From DATLZM01 sp035559315 (lineage in GTDB: Bacteria > Actinomycetota > UBA4738 > HRBIN12): DNA of 23,538 nt. The notes beneath the pieces are model-generated. The model searched no databases. It was not told the DNA's origin and worked only from the letters and a program-made list of their open reading frames with translations. The stretch is taken from positions 1-23,538 of the forward strand of contig DATMBJ010000187.1 of the NCBI GenBank assembly GCA_035559315.1, written 5' to 3'. How positions within the stretch are numbered: position 1 is the stretch's first letter; the number at the start of each line of letters is the position of its first letter. This document shows, one piece after another, positions 15,501 to 22,254 of the stretch. The translations under genes and the position numbers were made by a program.

Positions 15501-16353
15501 GGAGCAGCTCGGCGAAGAAGGCCCGGGCGGAATCGCCGCCCTCCCGCAGGCGCTCGCGGAGCTCGGGGGTGAGGACGCCGTTGGCGATGGTCTCGATGGC
15601 CCGCACCACCCCCGGCCGGAGGTACCGCCCGACCTGGACCCCCTGGCGCTGGCTCTCCTCGAACAGCTCCTCGAGGACCGGGCGCTTCTCCTCCCCGCGG
15701 GGGACGAAGCGGCTCGCGTGGCACAGCCGGTACAGGGCGCGGAAGCCGGCGAAGTCCCCCGCCTCGAAGATCCCCCGGAGGTCGAAGCCGACGAAGGCCT
15801 TGAGCCTCGAGTGGTGGAAGTCCCGGACGAGGCGGAGCTCGGAGGCGTCGGCGACGAGGCCCCAGCGGTGATCGTGCGCCCGGTTCAGGAAGGCCTGGAG
15901 CTCCTCGTGGGGGCTCCGCCGTCGGGGACCCGGGCGCCCATCGAGGGCCTCCGCCCCCAGAATCATCGGCGGCGCCTCGGGGCTCCCCCACCCGAGGTGG
16001 GAGATGCCGAACGTCGCCCGGTCCTCGGGGCTCGCCTGCAGGTGCTGGCGCTGGAAGGCGGGGTCGAAGTCGAGGAGCTGGAGGAGCGGGATCAGCCAGC
16101 GCTCCCGGAGCTCCGGCGTGGGAAAGGTCGCGAGGCGGTCCCGCACCGCGTCGTAGCGCTCCCGGGCGAGCTCGAAGGCGGCCTCGATGTCCTCGGCGAG
16201 CCGGGCGGCGGTGGGGGCGTCGTGGCCCGGCGCGTCGAAGGTCTCGGGGGCGAAGGCCGCCCGCCTCGGGCGCCCCGCACAGGCGTCGGCCAGGACCTCC
16301 GGCGAGAGGAGGTTCGCCGAGGCGTGGACGAAGGGCGAGGGCTCAGCCGCCAT
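12520..16353 (-). CDS. N6-adenine DNA methyltransferase, DrmMI/Eco57I-like
   Basis: This 1277-aa SAM-dependent methyltransferase probably methylates adenine in a short target site to mark self DNA. Motif I is DPACGSGAFL (from Asp498) and motif IV is NPPW (from Asn753); the pair defines the gamma-class N6-adenine enzymes of the Eco57I/type IIG and DrmMI/PglX kind. The N-terminal region (HRWGLVADASELRLVRD, then FVGFDLRGIFEAGDFAGFRALYRLCHASRF) is the conserved leader seen in these large enzymes. The region after about 1000 should hold target recognition. I see no clear nuclease motif ahead of motif I, so it may be a methylase only. The ATG at 16353 overlaps the SNF2 gene by 11 nt. The placement directly after an SNF2 helicase is the class 1 DISARM order (drmD, drmMI). 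A stand-alone type IIG enzyme is less likely in this context. Confidence 0.85.
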   Translation of the reverse strand: MAAEPSPFVHASANLLSPEVLADACAGRPRRAAFAPETFDAPGHDAPTAARLAEDIEAAFELARERYDAVRDRLATFPTPELRERWLIPLLQLLDFDPAFQRQHLQASPEDRATFGISHLGWGSPEAPPMILGAEALDGRPGPRRRSPHEELQAFLNRAHDHRWGLVADASELRLVRDFHHSRLKAFVGFDLRGIFEAGDFAGFRALYRLCHASRFVPRGEEKRPVLEELFEESQRQGVQVGRYLRPGVVRAIETIANGVLTPELRERLREGGDSARAFFAELLRLVYRVLFCLYAEQRGLLPAGGLYAEAYSLTRLREVAERHLADPNHHDLYEGLKATFRLLHRGAPEIGVYPYDGSLFDPAATPTLDAARLSNQALMEAVRALTSVEMEGVRQRVDFRYLGVDELGSVYESLLPYVLRVADRPTVVEGRPVEAGAAYLEPVSTERADLGAHYTRPEVVDLVLEVSLDRLIEERLRAAGDDPGARERAILGLKVVDPACGSGAFLVAAVDRLAAALARERAGGEQPTEEAMQRCRREVLGRCIYGVDKDPFAVELCKVSLWIHCAVKDLPLSFLDHRIQLGDSLVGWGPGGPPKEIPAEAFEPPSKADRELKAFLRSARERNRAVLSGQGELGEEPAVPVLDLEAPDLGLEEEASPGDVHRKAERYLAYLASDEYLRWKAAADIWTAAFFWDPASGEAPTSADYWRALRGQADPDLAARAVEICEVFPAFHWPLRFPEVLRRGGFDAVIGNPPWEQVKLKEEEWWAPRRRAIADLRGAERRRAIAALAESEDEEDRRLHRQWVTALQAEARVAECMRRCGRFTPSGQEANTYLLFTELAADLLVPGGRAGILVKSALALGKGAQPVFQRLLEGGRVEELHDIVNGGPTGTNLVFSGVDAKERFAVLGLRSTGGERAFQATVMNWNVEEARTRERRRFTPRELRVLNPRTRSLTSFRESEELEVALAIHRAFPTLDLEEGGSNPWGLSYHTLFHSSGDSHLFLKRDCLEAEGWVLGPDKVFRRGDEVALPVYEGQLANRYDHRARTYEGYAGGRKYERAPGIPETTDAQKADPSFEVEPRYWMLAKHAEARLAETVGEKVMIGFRDVSGPWREQRSAKGAILPRVPATHKLPVLAVDRDRAFEFLGVFNSTTFDFLVRGHMPGASVGLVWMLSQVAAPPPGLDPRIPEAAEPLSLTSYSVARIFGKDPYPWNPEERYELDVLVDALVAHAYQLTREQYEVVLDSFEVMAREQTRRFGSYRFKSDCLRAYDRVGRGG

Positions 16354-19195
16354 GGGCCGGGTAGACCAGGGTCAGGGCGAGGAGGTCCGTGGAGGCGACC
16401 TCGAGGACGTCGGCGCCCGCGGTCCGCTCGCCGCCGGCCGCCGCCACGGAGCGCTGCCGCTCCTCCAGCTCCCCCCTCCGCGCCTCGACGGCCACACGGA
16501 CGAGGGCCGGGAGGGCGGGGTGGGCGAGGGCCTCCCGCCCGGCCTCGGAGACCTCCCCGGGGGGGTGGTGGAGGGCGGCGGCCGGGGCGCGGAGGAGCCC
16601 GAGCGGGTCGTGGGGCGAGGGCCCATCGCGGTAGACGGGGAAGGCGACCGGGACGAGCTCCTCCAGCACGATCGGCGGGTCCGAGGCCGCGACGTAGCGG
16701 GCGAGGACGTGCACGACGGCCGTGACCTCGGAGGCGGCGGGCGTGGCCCGCGCGGCGAACCGCCCCCGCTGCGTCCCGGCCGCGTCCTCCCGCACGAGGT
16801 CGATCAACCGTCGGACCAGCGGGTGGGCGAGGTCGAGGACCTCGAGCTCGGGGTCGTCGCGCCCGAGCTCGGGGCTGAACGTGACGGCGAGCCCTCCGCC
16901 CTCGGGGTCGAGGTCGGCGAGGCGGCGGTCCCGCAGCCGGGCCAGGAACGAGCCGTCGCCCGTCGGCTCGAGGGCGCCGCCGAAGCGGTCGAGGGCCGAC
17001 CGGACGAAGCCCTCCACCTCCTCGGGGCTCCCCACCGTCTCGTGGGTGCGCCGGAGGGCCTCCTCGACTTCGGGGAGCCTCAGCTCCTGCTGGCCGTAGA
17101 AGGACTCCTCCCGGATGCGCTCGATCCGGGCCCGGTCGAAGGGGTCCGGGAGCTCCTCGTCGTCCGGCGCCGGGTCCCCGAAGAGCGCGAGCTGGCGCGA
17201 GCCGTAGCGTCGCATGAGGTCGCGGAGGTCCCTGCCCGAGGACAGGTAGACGGGGCAGAACCCGAACTCCTCGCGGATGGCCCGGGCCTTCCGCTCGATC
17301 ACCTCGAGCATCGCCACGTCCAGCGGGTCGTCCAGCACCAGCGTGGTGATCCCCACGGTGAGCTCGGGCTGGCCGTAGCGGTCGATCCTCCCGTTCCGCT
17401 GCTCGAGCCGGTTGGGGTTCCAGGGCAGCTCGTAGTGGACGATCTCGGCGCAGGCCCGCTGGAGGTCGAGGCCCTCGGAGATGGCGTCGGTCGCGAGGCA
17501 CACCGCGCGGTCGGTGCGCTCGAAGGCGCGGAAGACGCGCCGCCGTTCGGCCTGCGGGAGGTCCCCATGGATCTCGAACACCTCTATTTCCTGGAGGGCC
17601 CCCGCCTTCGTCCGCTCCCGCGCCAGCTGAGCGCCCAGGTAGTCGAGCGTGTCCTTGTACTTGGTGAACACGAGGACGCGCCGGTTCTGAGGGTGCGCCG
17701 CGAGACGCCGGGGGAGGACCTCCCGGCACAGGTAGCGCAGCTTGGAGTCCCTGCCCGGCCCGAGGGCCCGGGCCAGCCGCTCGAGCTCCTCGAGCTCGTC
17801 CAGCTCCTCCGGTCGAACGGCCGCCGCGTCGAGCCTCCTGGAGCGCTCCTCGTCGGTCCGCTCGTCCCCGTCGGGGACGTCCGTCACCGCGGCCCCCGCC
17901 TCGGCCGGGGTGGGGTCGGGGGCCGGCTGGAGCCTCTTGGCGATGGCTTCCAGGATGGTCCTCCGGCGGTTTGCGAGGGAGGCCAGAAGCGCTGCAGGGC
18001 TCGAGAGCGCCCGCTTCTGGAGGTGGGCGGCGACCCAAAAGTGGATAGCCTGCGGCCCGCGAGCCTCGATCCAGTCGGTGTATGCCCGGAGCCGGACGAA
18101 GAGATCCCGTTCCGCCGCCGAGATCGGGATCACGGGTTCCCAGGGGTCCCGCTTCGGGAAGAGGCGGCGATCACCGTACCACTCCTCGATGTCCTTCCGT
18201 CGCCGCTGGACGATGTGGTGGCGGGCCACGTCCCGGACCACCCGCCCGTCCGAGACGGCCGCGGGGTTCAGGGCCTCGACGAGGCTCGCGAAGGAGTCCG
18301 TGTAGCCATTGTGCGGGGTGGCCGAGAGGAGGATGAGGTGATCGACCCGCCGCGCCAGGCGGGCCAGGAACTCGTAGCGCTGCATCTCCTCGCCGCGGCC
18401 GGCGGCCTGGTGCGGCCGGGCGGCCATGTGGCACTCGTCGACGATCGCCGCGTCCCAGCACGCCGCCAGGATCTCCCCAGGGTGCTTCTTCGCGTAGTCG
18501 ATGGAGACCACGACGAAGGGGAACGCCTCCCATGGCGACTGGCCGGGCAGGAGCCTCCGCTCGAGCGCGGGGCGGAGGTGCCCAGCCACGATCACGGCGT
18601 CGATGTGGAAGAAGTGCTGTAGCGCCTCCTGCCACTGCTCACGGAGGCTCGCGGGCACCACGATGAGCGCCCGTGTGACGAGGCCCCTCGCGATGAGCTC
18701 GGCCAGGATCAGCCCGGCCTCGATCGTCTTGCCGATCCCGACGTCGTCGCCGATCAGCAGCCGGACGCGGTCCCGGCCGAGCGCCATGAGCAGAGGGACC
18801 AGCTGGTACGGCTCAGGGATCGCCCGCGAGCGCTGGAGCCCAAGGAACGGCGCCGAGCCGTGGATGAGCGAGAGCCGATACGCTCGCAGCAGTAGGTCCT
18901 GCTCGGCCGGATCCCCCGGCGAGGCGGGGTCGGGGGGCGGGAGCGCTCCCGGCCGGACGTCCGGCTCCTCGAGGCTCCTCAGGAACCTGCGGGGGTACGT
19001 GTCCCGCCCGTCGAGGGGGGTGGCGGCGAACTCGGTTTCCCCGACGTGGTCGACCCGCCAGAGACGTTCCCGCAGGCTGACGACCGTACCAGGCCGCAGT
19101 TGGCCGCCCCGGACCGATCCAGGAAGCCCGTAAGCGTCCGGGAGCGGACCCGCGGGTCTCACCCTAAACGGCGCGCAGCCAAGACCGTTGTCCAA
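16343..19195 (-). CDS. SNF2-family helicase, DrmD-like
   Basis: This superfamily 2 ATPase of about 940-950 aa probably translocates on double-stranded DNA as part of the defence complex. It shows the N-terminal PGSVRGGQLRPG (about 25-36), Walker A GDDVGIGKTIEAG (Lys156), DECH (253-256), SATPHNG (291-297) and QRNGRIDRYGQ (599-609). FTKYKDTLDYL and ATDAISEGLDLQ belong to the C-lobe. This set matches the DrmD/HepA-like SNF2 branch. The start is uncertain: the longest frame begins with a TTG at 19195, while a GTG at 19162 gives VRPAGPLPDAYGLPGSVRGG, and neither has a good ribosome-binding site. A decayed DUF499 gene overlaps this 5' end, so a deletion may have altered the native start. The 3' end overlaps the methyltransferase gene by 11 nt. 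Confidence 0.87.
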   Translation of the reverse strand: MDNGLGCAPFRVRPAGPLPDAYGLPGSVRGGQLRPGTVVSLRERLWRVDHVGETEFAATPLDGRDTYPRRFLRSLEEPDVRPGALPPPDPASPGDPAEQDLLLRAYRLSLIHGSAPFLGLQRSRAIPEPYQLVPLLMALGRDRVRLLIGDDVGIGKTIEAGLILAELIARGLVTRALIVVPASLREQWQEALQHFFHIDAVIVAGHLRPALERRLLPGQSPWEAFPFVVVSIDYAKKHPGEILAACWDAAIVDECHMAARPHQAAGRGEEMQRYEFLARLARRVDHLILLSATPHNGYTDSFASLVEALNPAAVSDGRVVRDVARHHIVQRRRKDIEEWYGDRRLFPKRDPWEPVIPISAAERDLFVRLRAYTDWIEARGPQAIHFWVAAHLQKRALSSPAALLASLANRRRTILEAIAKRLQPAPDPTPAEAGAAVTDVPDGDERTDEERSRRLDAAAVRPEELDELEELERLARALGPGRDSKLRYLCREVLPRRLAAHPQNRRVLVFTKYKDTLDYLGAQLARERTKAGALQEIEVFEIHGDLPQAERRRVFRAFERTDRAVCLATDAISEGLDLQRACAEIVHYELPWNPNRLEQRNGRIDRYGQPELTVGITTLVLDDPLDVAMLEVIERKARAIREEFGFCPVYLSSGRDLRDLMRRYGSRQLALFGDPAPDDEELPDPFDRARIERIREESFYGQQELRLPEVEEALRRTHETVGSPEEVEGFVRSALDRFGGALEPTGDGSFLARLRDRRLADLDPEGGGLAVTFSPELGRDDPELEVLDLAHPLVRRLIDLVREDAAGTQRGRFAARATPAASEVTAVVHVLARYVAASDPPIVLEELVPVAFPVYRDGPSPHDPLGLLRAPAAALHHPPGEVSEAGREALAHPALPALVRVAVEARRGELEERQRSVAAAGGERTAGADVLEVASTDLLALTLVYPAHGG

Positions 19196-19608
19196 AATGA
19201 GTTGCGACCGCTTCCCCAGGCCGGACAGCGAGGCTTACCTGGTCGCCGCGCGCGAGGCCGGGGTTCACGAAGCGCTCGAGCTGCTCGGGTCTGGCCGGGC
19301 CGGAGGCGGCCGGGTACAGGGCGATGAGGTTGTGGGTCTTGCCCCCGCCGAACCCAGCCCTCCAGCCAGGGCACGCGGGCGGCGGCGGGGGCGGGTCCTG
19401 AGCGACACCCCAACACTTCGGCGAGCAGGGTGCCCAGGCCCTCAGTCGGGCAGGTCCGGCCGAAGGAGATCTCCGGCTCGCCGTCGACGGGGCTGGCCCG
19501 GCCCTCGGCCGCCTTCGCCAGGCGCGCCGCGTAACTCTCCTCTTTGAGCCTCACCGAAGGGACCTCCGGGGGAGCGTGCACGTCTACCAGATCCGCTTCA
19601 TCCATCAC
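19164..19608 (-). pseudogene. DUF499-type ATPase remnant, frameshifted and truncated
   Basis: From the ATG at 19608 the first frame gives an N-terminus resembling DUF499 ATP-binding proteins: LKEESYAARLAKAAEG and then FGRTCPTEGLGTLLAEVLG, where family members have a TYxTxGLxxLL motif. The frame then turns Arg/Pro-rich. In the next frame the sequence continues AGFGGGKTHNLIALYPAASG and RPEQLERFVNPGLARGDQV, an unmistakable DUF499 Walker A. Removing one base from the GGG run (plus-strand 19358-19360) joins both as VPWLEAGFGGGKTH. Soon after GDQV the similarity ends, and the frame stops at 19164 inside the SNF2 5' region. Full-length members are near 1000 aa, so most of the gene is deleted. DUF499 proteins often sit beside methyltransferases and helicases, so this was probably once the first gene of the array. 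Confidence 0.65.
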
Positions 19609-19967
19609 CCACCTTCATCACCTCGTCTGACGCCAGAGCGCTCGTGAGCAAGCGCCGCAGCCGGAGATCGCCCGGAGCTCACAGCGTCGGCGAATCGTGC
19701 CCCACAACCGCAGCGTCACCGGGTCGTCCCGCCCGCGCTCAAACTCATTGCGGCGAGGAGCGTAACTCCAGGCCGCGACATCCGCGGCGCCGAGCACCTG
19801 GGGTCCGCCAAGCTCGCATCGTGGGCAATGAAGAGGAGGAAGGCTCGGCGCAACAGCGTGCACGGGCCCGACCGCGACACCGGGCGAACGTGTCTTCGTT
19901 GCCCCCCGCCCCAGAGCCGCTCGAGCAGCCTAGCCCGTCCTGCCCAAGGTGGAGCCGGACACGGTGA
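19609..19967. other. Intergenic region between defence array and IS cluster
   Basis: About 360 bp lie between the divergently oriented DUF499 remnant and the IS481 remnant. I see no recognisable gene. A minus-strand frame at 19618-19863 (81 aa, including HCPRCELGG and FERGRDDPVTLRLWG) is open but matches nothing I know and may be chance in GC-rich DNA. This interval is where the promoter for the 16-kb minus-strand array should be if it still has its own, but no convincing -35/-10 pair is visible. The region ends in the imperfect terminal sequence of the IS481 relic. Confidence 0.4.
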
Positions 19968-19974
19968 TGTCCGG
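19955..19974. repeat. Inverted repeat at presumed IS481 left end
   Basis: CCGGACA and TGTCCGG form perfect 7-bp arms around a 6-base spacer. The right arm begins TGTCCGG, a sequence typical of IS481-family termini, about 50 bp ahead of the transposase start. It may be the element's outer end next to a mirrored target or an operator-like palindrome. The right end of the element is missing, so a matching terminal repeat cannot be checked. Confidence 0.4.
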
Positions 19975-20022
19975 GGACCGGTGCAGCCTGCCTTCGTCGT
20001 CCCCGAGGGAAGGAGGAGCACC

Positions 20023-20740
20023 GTGTCCCCGATCACGAGTCTGGCAGGCCAGCGCAAGCTGATGCTCGACGACGCCGCCGAGCAGGGGATGAGCGAGGCG
20101 GCGCGCAGCTTCGGCGTCAGCCGCTCCTGGCTCTACGAGCTGAAGGGCCGCTACGAGCGCTACGGGGAGGTCGGGCTTCGGCCGCGGCCGAAGCGCGAGC
20201 GTCGCAACCCGCGCCGGGTGGCACCGGCGGTCGAGGACGCGATCGTCGCCGACGCGATCGCCCACCCCACCCACGGGCCCAGGCGGATCGCCGACAGCCT
20301 GCGCCTGGAGCGCTTCGGCGGGATCCGGGTCGCGCACGGCACCGTCTCGGGCGTGCTGCGCCGCTACGGGCTCGGGCGGCGCTCTGCGCGGCTGGCCGCG
20401 GCCGAGCTCAGGGGGCTGGAGGAGGGCGGCCCGATCGCCGAGCGGACGCTCAGGGAGCTCGGGGCTAGGAGCGGCGCGAGCCGCTCCAGCTCGGCTCCGA
20501 CACCCCGGCGAGGAGGTGTTCCTGGACACGATGTACGTCGGCAAGCTGAAGGGGGTGGGCCCGGTCTGGCAGTTCGCCGCCTGCGACGGGGCCGGCATCG
20601 AGCTCAAAAAGATCACCAGCGACCGCGGGCCCGAGTTCGGGCGCCGCTTCTCCCAGGCGCTGCGCGAGCGCGGCATCCGCCACCGCCGCCTGCCGCCCCG
20701 CTCGCCGAACCTGAACGGCTTCGTCGAACGCCTGCACGGG
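20023..20740 (+). pseudogene. IS481-family transposase, frameshifted with internal deletion
   Basis: The GTG at 20023 follows a strong ribosome-binding site (AGGAGG, 20011-20016). The first frame encodes the helix-turn-helix domain (MSEAARSFGVSRSWLYELKG, then HPTHGPRRIADSLRLERFGG and VLRRYGLGRRSARL). Near 20460-20515 the coding frame changes and resumes as HPGEEVFLDTMYVGKLKGVG. The DDE core is damaged. After FAACDGA the sequence jumps straight to GIELKKITSDRGPEFG, skipping roughly 50 residues, and ends at NLNGFVERLHG. The first Asp, second Asp and Glu are recognisable, but the spacing is wrong, so the protein is inactive. Similarity stops at about 20740, where the leader of the first IS110 copy begins, which suggests that IS110 insertion removed the 3' end. 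Confidence 0.75.
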
Positions 20741-20791
20741 AGGCCGCGTCCGTCAAGGTGGATGTCGTAGGGGCTCCGTCCTGACCGTCGC

Positions 20792-20825
20792 GGAGGATCT
20801 GAGCCTCCATCGACGAGAGGAGGCT
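20792..20825 (+). promoter_or_regulatory. Mutually exclusive hairpins over IS110 copy 1 ribosome-binding site
   Basis: AGCCTCC (20802-20808) can pair with GGAGGCT (20819-20825), which contains the Shine-Dalgarno sequence 5 nt before the ATG at 20830. CCTCC can instead pair with an upstream GGAGG (20792-20796). The first pairing hides the ribosome-binding site and the second frees it. Transposase genes commonly use such structures to limit expression from read-through transcripts; here the function is inferred from base pairing alone. Confidence 0.35.
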
Positions 20826-20826
20826 G

Positions 20827-21662
20827 GTGATGCAGTACGCGGCGATCGACATCCACAAGCACGCCTTCCAGGCGGCGGTGCTCGATCCGGAGTCGGGGGC
20901 GATCGTGGAGGAGCGCTTCTCGGCTGACCGGGAGTCGCTCGCGCGCTGGGCAGACCAGTGGCGCGGCCGGGTCGTGGCGGTGGCGATCGAGGCGACGACC
21001 GGGTGGCGCTGGGTCTGGCGTGAGCTGTCCGTGCGCGGCTTCGACGTTCGGCTTGCCGAGCCGGGTGCAGGCGCGCGCTGCTCGGCCGCCGGCGCAGCGC
21101 CAAGACCGATCGCCTCGATGCGCGCTGGCTGGTGCGGTTGCTGGCGAAGGAGATGCTTCCGGAGTCGTGGATCCCGCCGGAGGAGATCCAGCGGCTGCGC
21201 GACCGGACGCGTCTTCGCAAGGCGCTCGCTGAGGATCGCCGCCGCTGGGGTCAGCGGCTGCACGCGTTTCTGCTCCATGAGGGCTGGCCGTGCGCGAAGT
21301 CGCGGCTGTTGACGCCGGCCGGGCTGCGCTGGGTCGCCTCGCTGAGCTTATCCGAGCATGCGCGGCTGCAGGTCGAGTCGCTGCTCGCGATCATCTCGGC
21401 GCTCGAGACGCAGCTCGACGCGGTCGACGTCGAGCTGCGCCGCTTCGCCCGCGCCGACTAGCGCTGCCAGGCGCTGCAGTCGATTTACGGGATCGGGCCG
21501 GTCCTCGCCTGCCACCTGCTGGCCGAGATCGGGCAGGCCTGCCGCTTCCGCCGCGCCGGGCAGATCACCCGCTTGGCCGGCCTCGATCCGGTCGTCGACG
21601 AGTCGGGCGACACTCGCCGCCGCGGCCATCTCGCCAAGGCCGGCTCCCCCCACCTCCGCTGG
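20827..21662 (+). pseudogene. IS110-family transposase, copy 1, frameshift and amber stop
   Basis: This is a DEDD-type recombinase gene. The ATG at 20830 (or GTG at 20827) opens with YAAIDIHKHAFQAAVLD, giving the first catalytic Asp at residue 7, followed by AIEATTGWRWV with the Glu. Near 21060-21085 the frame shifts. The next frame carries KTDRLDARWLVRLLAKEM (the two further Asp residues), IPPEEIQRLRDRTRLRK and the coiled linker LLAIISALETQLDAVD. It then reaches an in-frame TAG at 21459-21461. Beyond the stop the same frame continues with SIYGIGPVLACHLLAEIGQ and RLAGLDPVVDESGDTRRRGHLAKAGSPHLRW, the Transposase_20 domain with its conserved Ser region. Similarity ends at 21662, before the usual C-terminus, where copy 2's leader starts. 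The gene is inactive through at least three lesions. Confidence 0.78.
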
Positions 21663-21685
21663 ATCTCATGGATGGGGCCTCCCGC

Positions 21686-21706
21686 GGCCGCGGTACCTTC
21701 GCGGCC
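21686..21706 (+). repeat. 7-bp hairpin upstream of IS110 copy 2
   Basis: GGCCGCG (21686-21692) and CGCGGCC (21700-21706) are perfect complements around a 7-base loop. They overlap a 12-bp palindrome at 21682-21693. The structure lies in the short non-coding leader of IS110 copy 2. It might be part of the element's structured left end or a terminator stem protecting against read-through, though it lacks a T-run. The evidence is only the base pairing in GC-rich DNA. Confidence 0.3.
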
Positions 21707-21735
21707 TCGTCAAGTCCGAATCGACGAAGGAGGCC
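21703..21735 (+). promoter_or_regulatory. Hairpin over IS110 copy 2 ribosome-binding site
   Basis: GGCCTC (21703-21708) is complementary to GAGGCC (21730-21735), which overlaps the Shine-Dalgarno sequence AAGGAGG (21727-21733) of the second IS110 transposase. This mirrors the arrangement ahead of copy 1 with different bases, which hints at a conserved control of translation. The stem is only 6 bp with a 21-base loop. Confidence 0.3.
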
Positions 21736-21743
21736 CGACCGAG

Positions 21744-22194
21744 ATGGTGTACGCAGCGATCGACATCCACAAGCGGATCTTCCAGGCGGCGGTGCTCGAC
21801 GCCGACAGCGGCGAGCTCGTCCAGGAGCGGCTACCAGCCACGCGCGAAGCACCCGGCGGCTGGGCGACGCGCTCGCAAGACAAGCTGGAGGCGGTCGCAG
21901 TCGAGGCGACCACCGGCTGGCGCTGGGTCGCACGCGAGCTGCAGACGCGCGGCGTCGACGTCCGTCTCTGCGATCTCGGCGAGGCGCGCGCCCTCGGCGG
22001 CTCGAAGCGGCGACCCAAGACCGACCGGCTCGACGCCGTCTGGCTCGCGCGGCTGCTGGCGAAGGAGATGCTGGCCGAGGCCTGGCTGCCGCCCGACGAG
22101 ATCCAGTACCTGCGCGACCGCACCCGCCTGCGGCACGCACTCGCGCGCGACCGCAACCGCTGGGCGCAAACGGCTGCACGCACTGCTCTGGGCT
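21744..22194 (+). pseudogene. IS110-family transposase, copy 2, N-terminal fragment
   Basis: The ATG at 21744 follows AAGGAGG at 21727-21733. The fragment encodes the DEDD catalytic domain: YAAIDIHKRIFQAAVLDADSG (Asp7), AVEATTGWRWVARELQTRG (Glu), KTDRLDAVWLARLLAKEM (two Asp) and LPPDEIQYLRDRTRLRHAL. It is clearly paralogous to copy 1, with the same motifs and layout and roughly 60% identity by eye. Near 22165-22171 an extra base shifts the frame, because RLHALLW appears in the neighbouring frame. Coding similarity then ends at the left terminal repeat of the IS3 element. The C-terminal Transposase_20 domain is absent, so the product cannot catalyse recombination. The frame is continuous with the C-terminal part of copy 1, which shows the two were joined head to tail. 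Confidence 0.75.
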
Positions 22195-22215
22195 TGACCC
22201 GGTTTCGTTGACACC
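22192..22215 (+). repeat. IS3 left terminal inverted repeat
   Basis: The 24 bp reading GCTTGACCC...TTGACACC match the reverse complement of 23469-23492 at 20 of 24 positions, with the inner nine bases (GTTGACACC) identical. The transposon proper probably begins at the TGA at 22195. Confidence 0.8.
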
Positions 22216-22220
22216 TTGAC

Positions 22221-22236
22221 GCTTGCGGGTGCAAGC
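22221..22236 (+). repeat. Hairpin in IS3 leader
   Basis: GCTTGC (22221-22226) and GCAAGC (22231-22236) pair around a GGGT loop, ending 6 nt before the AAAGGAG ribosome-binding site of orfA. An alternative stem GCGGG/CCCGC (22225-22229 with 22236-22240) uses overlapping bases. It may damp read-through expression of the transposase, though this is inference. Confidence 0.35.
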
Positions 22237-22254
22237 CCGCAGAAAGGAGTCGAG

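Noticed and set aside
12019..16725. 1568-codon open frame on the plus strand opposite the methyltransferase
   Set aside because: Same cause. The minus strand carries DPACGSG and NPPW motifs, and the plus-strand product has no recognisable fold or motif.
16187..18622. 811-codon plus-strand open frame opposite the SNF2 gene
   Set aside because: Shadow frame. All helicase motifs are on the minus strand.
19618..19863. Possible 81-aa minus-strand gene with a CPRC motif
   Set aside because: A single Cys pair, no similarity I recognise and no ribosome-binding site; kept only as a remark on the intergenic region.
20743..20826. Bridge RNA gene in the IS110 leader
   Set aside because: The leader is shorter than the known bridge-RNA left ends I can recall, and I could not identify target- and donor-binding loops, so no RNA feature is called.
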